Part shown: in pieces, positions 1 through 5,224 of the stretch
Layout: every line of letters begins with the position of its first letter
Position numbering within the stretch: the first letter of the stretch is position 1
Assembly (NCBI GenBank): GCA_021792075.1
Contig: JAJYVK010000157.1
Span: forward strand, 1-5,224
Length of the DNA: 5,224 nucleotides
DNA from: Actinomycetes bacterium
Lineage (GTDB): Bacteria; Actinomycetota; Acidimicrobiia; Acidimicrobiales; Acidimicrobiaceae
Direction of reading: 5' to 3'
Made by a program: the position numbers and the translations under genes
The notes under the pieces: generated by a model
Told to the model about the DNA's origin: nothing
Databases searched by the model: none
The model's input: only the letters and a program-made list of their open reading frames with translations

Positions 1-551
1 GGCACAAGCTCGATCTCTGGCCCTCTTGTCAGCAAAGAGAAGTGAACTTGATTCGAGATTATTGGCTTGCCGAGGGCAATCTCTGCACTCCGCCACTGTT
101 TCAGCGAGTAATTCGAGACCCCAACATCTTTGACCAATCCCTCGTCAAGCAATGTCTTGAGCCCCCTGGCCGTCTCAACGATTGGCACGACAGGATTTGG
201 CCAATGCAGCTGGTAGAGGTCGAGCGATTCGACCTGCAGCCTGGCAGCGCTTGCCCTGGCTCTCGAAACAACAAGAGACCGCACCGGGAAGACCGGGAAA
301 AGCTTGGTCGCAATGTACACCTGATCGCGCAAACCAGCAATTGCATGTCCGATCACCGACTCAGACTTTCCAAAGCCGTAGAACTCAGCGGTATCGATCA
401 GATTCACACCTAGTTCCAGCGCGCGATGAACAAGCTCTACAGCAGTCTTTTCAGCGTACTCGGCTCCATAGCCCCACTCCCGGGAACCGAACTGCCAGGT
501 ACCGAGGCCGATGGACGATATCTTTGAACCGGAAATCTCCACGTACTTCAT
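1..551 (-). CDS. Aldo/keto reductase, N-terminal 183 residues (cut by left edge)
   Basis: This is the N-terminal part of an aldo/keto reductase, a cytosolic (beta/alpha)8-barrel enzyme that normally uses NADPH to reduce aldehydes or ketones; the substrate cannot be read from the sequence. The frame stays open from the ATG at 551 to the edge, giving 183 codons plus two bases, against about 310-330 residues for the usual family member. The classic catalytic tetrad is visible: Asp53 and Tyr58 in LIDTAEFYG, Lys83 in IATK and His116 in YQLHWP. The cofactor-side motifs GVSN (144-147) and NQ (167-168) are also present. The N-terminus (SKISSIGLGTWQFG) is the usual first strand, which supports this start. 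Only a weak AAGG lies upstream. It begins 37 bases after the short-chain dehydrogenase stop on the same strand, so co-transcription is likely. The family call is firm; the specific role is unknown. Confidence 0.93.
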   Translation of the reverse strand, partial: MKYVEISGSKISSIGLGTWQFGSREWGYGAEYAEKTAVELVHRALELGVNLIDTAEFYGFGKSESVIGHAIAGLRDQVYIATKLFPVFPVRSLVVSRARASAARLQVESLDLYQLHWPNPVVPIVETARGLKTLLDEGLVKDVGVSNYSLKQWRSAEIALGKPIISNQVHFSLLTRGPEIELV

Positions 552-588
552 TCTGCAAGTCTAGACCTTGCCAAAAGATATATGAGCG

Positions 589-1356
589 CTATTTGGGTGC
601 CATTCGCAGCGCCCCATCAAGCCGAATGACCTCGCCGTTTAGATATCCGCTCTGTACTATCATCTCGACTACTTGGGCATAGTCTTGAGGAACGCCCAAC
701 CTCTTCGGGAACGGCACACTGGCTGCCAGAGCCATACGCACCTCCTCTGGAAGCTGGCCAAGCAACGGCGTATCGATTATCCCTGGCGCAATGGTCATCA
801 CCCGGATGCCAACGCTCGAGAGGTCCCTCGCTGCCGGCAGGGTAAGGCCCACGATGCCGCCCTTCGATGCAGCGTAGGCGATCTGCCCGATCTGCCCGTC
901 AAAAGCTGCAACCGAAGCAGTGTTCACGATGACGCCGCGTTCGTTGTCGCCGAGCGGCTCATTTGAGGCCATCACCGCCGCCGCCAATCGAAGAACATTA
1001 AATGTGCCGATCAAATTCGTTCGGACGACTCGTTCGAAGGCTGCAAGATCATGGGGGGCGCCATCCCTTTGGACCACCCGCTCTACGTGACCGATACCGG
1101 CGCAGTTCACCACCACGCGCATCGGCCGACGCAAAACCGCCGTTTCTAAAGCTTTCGTCACGTCAGCTTCACTTGTCACGTCCCCCACCACCCAATGCGC
1201 AGAGTCTCCCAGCTCACGTGCCAACGCTTTGATACGCGGCTCATCTCGATCGAACAGGGTCACGAGAGCCCCCAACTTTATAAGGTGTTGTGCGGTAGCG
1301 GCGCCCAAGCCCGATGCGCCGCCGGTTATGAACGCGGAAAGTCTAGAGATATCCAT
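589..1356 (-). CDS. Short-chain dehydrogenase, 3-hydroxyacyl-CoA dehydrogenase type II (HSD10-like)
   Basis: This is a complete 255-residue classical short-chain dehydrogenase/reductase. The Rossmann motif TGGASGLG is at 11-18, and Asp36 at the end of the second strand (LFDRD) suggests NAD(H) preference. The NCAG motif is at 84-87. The catalytic tetrad is Asn114, Ser148, Tyr161 and Lys165 (YAASK), followed by the PG turn at 191-192. The stretch from SVAAFDGQIGQ through YAASKGGIVGLTLPAARDL to IRVMTIAPGIIDTPLL closely matches the HSD10 / type II 3-hydroxyacyl-CoA dehydrogenase subgroup as I remember it. Those enzymes oxidise 3-hydroxyacyl-CoA or 2-methyl-3-hydroxybutyryl-CoA in fatty-acid or isoleucine breakdown; that substrate is inferred here. 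The length is typical. No clear Shine-Dalgarno precedes the ATG, which lies next to a 10-bp-spaced TTGGTC repeat. It probably shares a transcript with the aldo/keto reductase. A FabG-like or other alcohol dehydrogenase role is the main alternative. Confidence 0.93.
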   Translation of the reverse strand: MDISRLSAFITGGASGLGAATAQHLIKLGALVTLFDRDEPRIKALARELGDSAHWVVGDVTSEADVTKALETAVLRRPMRVVVNCAGIGHVERVVQRDGAPHDLAAFERVVRTNLIGTFNVLRLAAAVMASNEPLGDNERGVIVNTASVAAFDGQIGQIAYAASKGGIVGLTLPAARDLSSVGIRVMTIAPGIIDTPLLGQLPEEVRMALAASVPFPKRLGVPQDYAQVVEMIVQSGYLNGEVIRLDGALRMAPK

Positions 1357-1631
1357 TGGACCAACTTAGACCAAATAATGGGCGCCATCCAGACTCGCTC
1401 GGTAAGTTGACCCTGCCCCCAGTTCGGCTCTCAGCATCTTCAGAGCCGCCCGTCTCATAATCGCGACGGACAGATGAGCGCGAGATCTGCCACGTCTTGT
1501 GCCTGCCGCAGATCACGCATGGCCTAATCGCTCCCGATCATCGGCCGTGCCTCAACGCCGATCGCTGGCGCGGCCTTCCACTAAAGTGCTGCGAGGCCGA
1601 CACCGAATTGCCGACCGCTGAAGAACATTCT
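1357..1631. other. 275-base spacer without a convincing gene
   Basis: This stretch lies between the end of rnhA and the start of the short-chain dehydrogenase, both on the minus strand. I see no tRNA and no recognisable protein. It holds two modest inverted repeats: CGGCTCT (1425-1431) with AGAGCCG (1442-1448), loop 10, and ATCGGC (1540-1545) with GCCGAT (1557-1562), loop 11. Neither is followed by a run of T on the minus strand, so neither is a clear intrinsic terminator. Two tiny minus-strand frames of 21 and 30 codons occur but lack ribosome-binding sites. The promoter of the short-chain dehydrogenase, if it has its own, should lie at the low-coordinate end, but no good -35/-10 pair is evident. 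Confidence 0.5.
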
Positions 1632-2099
1632 CTAGAAAAGACCACCTCTGTTCGGCTCAGGTCTGACGCGCCCCAGACTTGCCGCATAAGTTGCCTGCTC
1701 ATTGGCAAGACGATCAGCTTTCTCATTCAGCTCGACTCCCGAGTGGCCTTTGACTTTATGGAATGTGACCTTTCCCCTCTCCTTGTAGAGTTGAATCAAC
1801 GGACGCCAAATGTCTTGATTCGCTACAGCGGCTCCTTTGGCGTTCTTCCACCCTCTCGCCTCCCAGCCCTTCCACCACTGGCTCTGAAAGCAGTTGACCA
1901 CATACGCGGAGTCTGAGTAGATTGCCAATTCGCCTTCATGGGCCTTAAGCGCCTCGAGCACCGCCATAGCCTCCATTCGCTGATTTGTTGTGTGAACCTC
2001 ATAACCGCCGTCAGAGATGCCATCTTCGCGCACCCAAGCCCAACCTCCAGGACCAGGATTGCCGTAACAAGCTCCGTCGGTATAGATCACTAAGGTCAT
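1632..2099 (-). CDS. rnhA: Ribonuclease HI
   Basis: Ribonuclease HI cuts the RNA strand of RNA-DNA hybrids in the cytoplasm, clearing R-loops and helping remove primers. The protein is 155 residues, the same length as the Escherichia coli enzyme. The acidic active site that binds two metal ions is complete: Asp8 (YTDGACYGNPGPGGW), Glu43 (TTNQRMEAMAVLEAL), Asp63 (IYSDSAYV) and Asp129 (NEKADRLA). His119 in VKGHSG matches the mobile catalytic histidine. The Trp-rich basic segment at about 74-88 (QWWKGWEARGWKNAKG) corresponds to the substrate-binding handle of the E. coli type. A frame-compatible TTG exists at 2114, but the ATG at 2099 is preferred: it gives the standard MTLVIYTDG start and has GAGGGG seven bases upstream. 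The gene diverges from aceE. Confidence 0.96.
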   Translation of the reverse strand: MTLVIYTDGACYGNPGPGGWAWVREDGISDGGYEVHTTNQRMEAMAVLEALKAHEGELAIYSDSAYVVNCFQSQWWKGWEARGWKNAKGAAVANQDIWRPLIQLYKERGKVTFHKVKGHSGVELNEKADRLANEQATYAASLGRVRPEPNRGGLF

Positions 2100-2106
2100 T
2101 TGTCGG

Positions 2107-2112
2107 CCCCTC
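2107..2112 (-). promoter_or_regulatory. Shine-Dalgarno of rnhA
   Basis: On the minus strand GAGGGG is followed by seven bases and then the ATG at 2099. This site decides the rnhA start, because it overlaps the upstream TTG (2112-2114) that would otherwise extend the protein by five residues. Confidence 0.75.
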
Positions 2113-2211
2113 AATTCAGCGTCGCGAAATCCGGCATCTTGCCAAAAATATTAAAAACTCAATACAAATCTAGGTCGTGGCCATCCATACCGCACCAGGG
2201 TGAATAGAGTA

Positions 2212-2243
2212 GCTTATAAACGGCATGAACTACTTTATATAGC
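2212..2243 (+). repeat. Imperfect AT-rich inverted repeat in the aceE leader or promoter
   Basis: GCTTATAAA (2212-2220) pairs with TTTATATAGC (2234-2243): nine base pairs with one bulged T (2240) around a 13-base loop. The two arms contain the two candidate -10 boxes of aceE. It may be a regulator's operator or a weak RNA hairpin. Dyads can arise by chance in AT-rich DNA, so this is a candidate only. Confidence 0.35.
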
Positions 2244-2260
2244 CCTCAAAAAATGGAAGT

Positions 2261-4996
2261 ATGGAGCACGTGATATTCGACGGATTTTCTCATCAATTGC
2301 CAGACATTGATCCCGAAGAAACACAGGAATGGATTGATTCCCTGGCGGCAATAATTGAAGCAAAAGGCCGGCCAAGGGCTACCTACCTCCTCATGAGACT
2401 TTTGGAAAAGGCCAGAGAGACCCAAGTGGGATTTCCCGCCTCGGTTTCAACTCCCTACATCAACACAATTCCTCCTGAGGAGGAGCCGTGGTTCCCTGGG
2501 GACGAGTACATGGAGCGGCGCATCCGGGCATTCATCCGCTGGAATGCTGCCGTAATGGTCACCAGGGCCAACATCCTCTCCGACGGAATCGGAGGTCACC
2601 TGGCGACATATGCCTCATCGGCTTCGCTCTACGAAGTCGGTTTCAACCACTTCTTCAGAGGCAAGGCGGACGGCAACTTCGGCGACCAGGTATTCATCCA
2701 GGGGCACGCCTCTCCGGGCATATACGCGAGGGCCTACCTGGAGGGCCGCCTCACCGAAACACAGCTTGACAACTTCCGTCAAGAGGTCGGCGGAGTTGGA
2801 CTCTCGTCCTACCCACATCCTCGCCTCATGCCAAACTTCTGGCAATACCCCACTGTATCCATGGGTCTAGGTCCAATTACAGCGATTTACCAGGCAAGAT
2901 TTAACAGATACATCGACCACCGGCACATAGCTGACACCTCTTCCTGCAATGTCTGGTGCTTCGTCGGCGATGGCGAAGTCGACGAACCCGAGACGCTTGG
3001 TGCACTTTCTCTTGCCGCGCGGGAGAAGCTCGACAACCTCATCTTCGTGGTCAACTGCAACCTGCAGAGACTTGATGGCCCCGTAAGAGGCAATGGAAAG
3101 ATCATCCAAGAACTCGAAGCCGTGTTTCGAGGCGCGGGTTGGAACGTCATCAAAGTGATTTGGGGCAGCGCATGGGACAAGCTCCTGGCCCAAGATGTTG
3201 ACGGAGTGCTTCTCAACAAGATGAACACAACCCCTGACGGCGACTTCCAAAAGTACGCAACCGAAAGCGGCGAATACATTCGGGAGCATTTTTTCGGGCC
3301 GGATCCGCGGCTACGTAAGATGGTCGAGCACCTCAGTGACAAGGAGCTCCAGGATTTGCCCAGGGGTGGTCATGACTACCGCAAACTCTATGCGGCCTAC
3401 AAGGCCGCAATCGAGAATGTGGGTACGCCGACGGTCATTCTTGCAAAGACGATCAAGGGGTGGACGTTGGGACCGGAGATAGAAGCCCGCAACGCCACCC
3501 ATCAGATCAAGAAGATGAACAAGGCACAGCTCTTGAGACTGAGAGACCGTCTCAGGCTCCATGAAGAGATCCCCGAAGAGGCTCTCGAAAACAAGCTCCC
3601 CCCTTACTACCGGCCAAAAGAGGGTTCGCCCGAGTATGAGTACTTGGTCTCCCGAAGGACTTCGCTTGGCGGCTCGCTCCCTTCTAGAGTGGTAAAATCC
3701 AAGCCGCTTGAACCACCTGCCCTGGAGACGATCTCAGAGTTTCTCCAAGGCTCTGCCAAACTGCCCGTATCGACTACAATGGTCTTTGCCAAGATGCTCC
3801 GGAACCTTGTCAGGGATCCGTCCGTTGGAAGACGAATTGTGCCGATCGTACCGGATGAGGCCAGAACATTCGGACTTGACGCCTTGTTCAAAGAGGTGAA
3901 GATCTACTCTTCGCAAGGCCAGACCTACACCCCCGTCGACGCAGGGCTCCTGCTTTCCTACTCTGAGTCCAAAGACGGCCAGATACTTGAGGAAGGCATC
4001 ACCGAATCAGGCTCTATGGCGTCTTTCACCGCCGCCGGAACCTCGTATGCAAACTTCGGTCAACCGATGGTACCGATGTACATCTTCTACTCCATGTTCG
4101 GATTCCAGAGAACGGGCGACCTGATCTGGGCGGCAAGCGATGCACGGGCAAAAGGCTTCCTCCTGGGAGCTACGGCGGGAAGGACGACACTTCTCGGCGA
4201 AGGTCTCCAGCACACTGATGGCCACTCGCATGTTCTCAGCTCCACGGTCCCCAGCATCTGCGCCTACGACCCAGCCTTCGCCTATGAACTAGGCATTTTG
4301 ATTCGACACGGTTTCGAAGATATGTACGGTGTCAACGCCAGGGATTGCATCTATTACATCACCCTCTACAACGAAAACTACATCCAGCCGCCTTTGCCCG
4401 AGGGATCAAAACTCGAGGACATCCAAGAAGGAGTAATCAAGGGGATCTACAAATGGATGAACCCGCCCTCGGTGACTGGCACAGAAACGCCACGAAGGGC
4501 AGCAATCCTCTTCTCCGGCCCGACATGGCAGATGGCTCAGCAAGCCCAGCAGATCCTGGCTGAGAAGTACGGTGTAGCAGCCACCCTTTATTCTGTGACG
4601 TCTTACAAGAACCTAAGAGAGGACGGTCTCGAAACAGAGAGGTGGAACCGATTGAACCCGGCAGCGCTTCCCAAGACTCCATACGTTGCCCAGGTGCTCT
4701 CACGAGAAGGCGGCCCTGTCGTCGCGGTCACCGACTACATGAAAATCGTTCCCGATCAGATAGCCCGATTTGTCCCGACAGATGCCTTTATACCACTTGG
4801 CACGGACGGCTTCGGAAGATCAGACACCAGAGAGGCGCTTAGGCGCCACTTCGAAATCGATTCCGCCCACATCGTCGTTTCCGTGCTATACGGGCTATTA
4901 TCGAGCGGAGCTGCGAAGGTAGAAGAGGTCCAAGATGCGATTGCAACATTCGGCATCAACCCTGACTCGGTGGACCCGAGAAAAGCCAATCTCTAG
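2261..4996 (+). CDS. aceE: Pyruvate dehydrogenase E1 component, homodimeric type
   Basis: AceE is the thiamine-diphosphate enzyme that decarboxylates pyruvate and passes the acetyl group to the lipoyl domain of E2, feeding acetyl-CoA to the citric acid cycle. The 911 residues match the single-chain family (about 890-930). The thiamine-diphosphate motif runs from GDGEVDEPE (236-244) to NCNLQRLDG (265-273). Active-site equivalents of the Escherichia coli enzyme are visible: His113 (GGHLATYASSA), His149 (QGHASPG), His414 in the mobile loop (NATHQIKKMN), Glu578 (ILEEGI) and His651 (GEGLQHTDGHSH). The C-terminus (HIVVSVLYGLL to GINPDSVDPRKANL) is complete, so no frameshift or truncation is seen. 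The ATG at 2261 is the first in-frame start after the TAG at 2240-2242, and IFDGFSHQLPDIDPEET is the expected N-terminus. The Shine-Dalgarno is weak: GGAAG ends one base before the ATG. No E2 or E3 gene is adjacent, as is usual in actinobacteria. Confidence 0.97.
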   Translation: MEHVIFDGFSHQLPDIDPEETQEWIDSLAAIIEAKGRPRATYLLMRLLEKARETQVGFPASVSTPYINTIPPEEEPWFPGDEYMERRIRAFIRWNAAVMVTRANILSDGIGGHLATYASSASLYEVGFNHFFRGKADGNFGDQVFIQGHASPGIYARAYLEGRLTETQLDNFRQEVGGVGLSSYPHPRLMPNFWQYPTVSMGLGPITAIYQARFNRYIDHRHIADTSSCNVWCFVGDGEVDEPETLGALSLAAREKLDNLIFVVNCNLQRLDGPVRGNGKIIQELEAVFRGAGWNVIKVIWGSAWDKLLAQDVDGVLLNKMNTTPDGDFQKYATESGEYIREHFFGPDPRLRKMVEHLSDKELQDLPRGGHDYRKLYAAYKAAIENVGTPTVILAKTIKGWTLGPEIEARNATHQIKKMNKAQLLRLRDRLRLHEEIPEEALENKLPPYYRPKEGSPEYEYLVSRRTSLGGSLPSRVVKSKPLEPPALETISEFLQGSAKLPVSTTMVFAKMLRNLVRDPSVGRRIVPIVPDEARTFGLDALFKEVKIYSSQGQTYTPVDAGLLLSYSESKDGQILEEGITESGSMASFTAAGTSYANFGQPMVPMYIFYSMFGFQRTGDLIWAASDARAKGFLLGATAGRTTLLGEGLQHTDGHSHVLSSTVPSICAYDPAFAYELGILIRHGFEDMYGVNARDCIYYITLYNENYIQPPLPEGSKLEDIQEGVIKGIYKWMNPPSVTGTETPRRAAILFSGPTWQMAQQAQQILAEKYGVAATLYSVTSYKNLREDGLETERWNRLNPAALPKTPYVAQVLSREGGPVVAVTDYMKIVPDQIARFVPTDAFIPLGTDGFGRSDTREALRRHFEIDSAHIVVSVLYGLLSSGAAKVEEVQDAIATFGINPDSVDPRKANL

Positions 4997-5017
4997 CTCA
5001 CAAACAGCAGGCCGTTA

Positions 5018-5038
5018 CAGCTCCTCGGAGGTGAGCTG
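5018..5038 (+). promoter_or_regulatory. Hairpin with a strong Shine-Dalgarno in its loop
   Basis: CAGCTC (5018-5023) and GAGCTG (5033-5038) form a perfect six-pair stem around a nine-base loop, CTCGGAGGT. The loop contains GGAGGT (5027-5032 region), the best Shine-Dalgarno in the window, nine bases before the ATG at 5042. The hairpin begins 22 bases after the aceE stop. It has no T-run after it, so it is not a standard intrinsic terminator. It may be a translation-control structure, a processing site or chance. Confidence 0.45.
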
Positions 5039-5041
5039 ACC

Positions 5042-5191
5042 ATGGCAGAGGGGCGGATCCAGCTGGAAGATCTCTGCTCATCTCTTCGAACAAATCACGG
5101 GTCGAACGGCGTCGTTCGGATAGCATCCACATCAAAGAGTGGACAGGAGTCAACCATAGATGACGAAATTGACAATTGCACAAGAGCCTGA
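5042..5191 (+). CDS. Possible 49-residue small protein, unrecognised
   Basis: I do not recognise this protein. The ATG at 5042 follows GGAGGT with nine bases between, and the frame runs 49 codons to TGA at 5189-5191. The product (MAEGRIQLEDLCSSLRTNHG at its start, acidic DDEID near the end) is hydrophilic, with two cysteines (12 and 46) too far apart to suggest a motif, and no membrane segment or signal peptide. Its third codon positions are about half G or C, which does not clearly mark it as coding. It overlaps the first 32 bases of the next gene in another frame, which argues against it unless the two are translationally coupled. Evidence for it is the ribosome-binding site alone. The alternative is that 4997-5159 is a leader region of the downstream gene. 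Confidence 0.35.
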   Translation: MAEGRIQLEDLCSSLRTNHGSNGVVRIASTSKSGQESTIDDEIDNCTRA

Positions 5192-5224
5192 GGCCGATTC
5201 ACTGCTTTCGGACTCGCCGCTAGC
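5160..5224 (+). CDS. Probable HhH-GPD base-excision repair protein, first 22 codons (cut by right edge)
   Basis: The ATG at 5160 comes directly after an in-frame TAG (5157-5159) and has AGGAGT ending nine bases upstream, so the start is well placed. The visible residues are MTKLTIAQEPEADSLLSDSPLA. From memory these resemble the N-terminus of the actinobacterial family of small helix-hairpin-helix GPD-type glycosylase-like proteins, which open with a pattern such as IAQDPEADALLSRDPLALLIGMLLDQQ. The helix-hairpin-helix and catalytic regions lie beyond the window, so the assignment rests on about twenty residues. If correct, the protein would be a DNA glycosylase-like repair enzyme, probably cytoplasmic and not functionally linked to aceE. 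Confidence 0.6.
   Translation, partial: MTKLTIAQEPEADSLLSDSPL

Larger units (their letters stand above)
2100..2260. promoter_or_regulatory. Divergent promoter region between rnhA and aceE
   Basis: This 161-base gap separates two genes pointing away from each other, so it should hold both promoters. It is visibly richer in A and T than the coding DNA around it. Facing rnhA, TAATAT at 2148-2153 (minus strand) is a good -10 candidate and would leave a leader of about 40 bases; no convincing -35 lies 16-18 bases further up. Facing aceE, TATAAA (2215-2220) or TATATA (2236-2241) could be a -10, again without a clear -35. Exact transcription starts cannot be fixed by eye. Confidence 0.5.

Noticed and set aside
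182..682. 166-codon plus-strand frame
   Set aside because: It is antisense to the aldo/keto reductase and the end of the short-chain dehydrogenase, has Arg/Gln/Ser-rich low-quality sequence, and both opposing genes have full catalytic motifs.
1425..1448. Terminator or riboswitch hairpin in the spacer
   Set aside because: It has a seven-pair stem with a ten-base loop, no T-run on either strand, and no conserved aptamer features that I recognise.
1497..1916. 139-codon plus-strand frame over the end of rnhA and the spacer
   Set aside because: It lies antisense to the well-supported rnhA, and its product (many Pro, Arg, Leu and Cys) shows no family motif. It is a shadow frame.
2100..2114. TTG start extending RNase HI by five residues (RGRQ)
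   Set aside because: The extension is encoded by the Shine-Dalgarno itself, and the ATG at 2099 gives the standard family N-terminus.
2867..3342. Two minus-strand frames of 140 and 151 codons inside aceE
   Set aside because: They overlap the conserved thiamine-diphosphate region of aceE and have no recognisable domain or ribosome site.
5018..5038. Intrinsic terminator for aceE
   Set aside because: The stem has only six pairs and is followed by GACCATGG rather than a T-run, so it does not meet the usual pattern.
4998..5183. 61-codon minus-strand frame after aceE
   Set aside because: It has no visible ribosome site or motif, and it opposes the two plus-strand starts that have good Shine-Dalgarno sequences.

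Overview
The window looks like ordinary chromosomal DNA from an actinobacterium of moderate GC content. Three things suggest this. There is a single-chain (homodimeric) pyruvate dehydrogenase E1 of about 911 residues, with an actinobacterial-style N-terminus and no adjacent aceF or lpd. There is a short-chain dehydrogenase of the type II 3-hydroxyacyl-CoA dehydrogenase (HSD10-like) kind. At the right edge is the start of what looks like the actinobacterial HhH-GPD base-excision-repair family. The lineage is inferred from remembered protein similarity, not from a search.

Left half, minus strand. Read in transcription order, the genes are ribonuclease HI (2099 to 1632), a 275-base spacer with no convincing gene, an HSD10-like short-chain dehydrogenase (1356 to 589) and, 37 bases further on, an aldo/keto reductase that runs off the left edge (551 to 1). 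The two oxidoreductases are close enough to be co-transcribed. RNase HI could be on the same transcript or on its own.

Middle. Positions 2100-2260 form a divergent, AT-rich promoter region between rnhA (leftward) and aceE (rightward). It holds a good Shine-Dalgarno for rnhA, a TAATAT -10-like box facing rnhA, and an imperfect AT-rich dyad in front of aceE. The ribosome-binding site of aceE itself is weak.

Right half, plus strand. aceE fills 2261-4996 and is intact, with all recognisable thiamine-diphosphate and active-site motifs. It makes the first, decarboxylating component of pyruvate dehydrogenase. After it come a small hairpin whose loop carries the strongest Shine-Dalgarno in the window, a possible 49-residue small ORF (5042-5191), and the first 22 codons (the last one incomplete) of a probable HhH-GPD DNA-repair protein (5160 to the edge).

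I see no tRNA, rRNA, CRISPR array, insertion sequence, phage gene or toxin-antitoxin pair, and no sign of an undescribed multi-gene system. The points most worth checking are the aceE leader and the hairpin plus small ORF after aceE.
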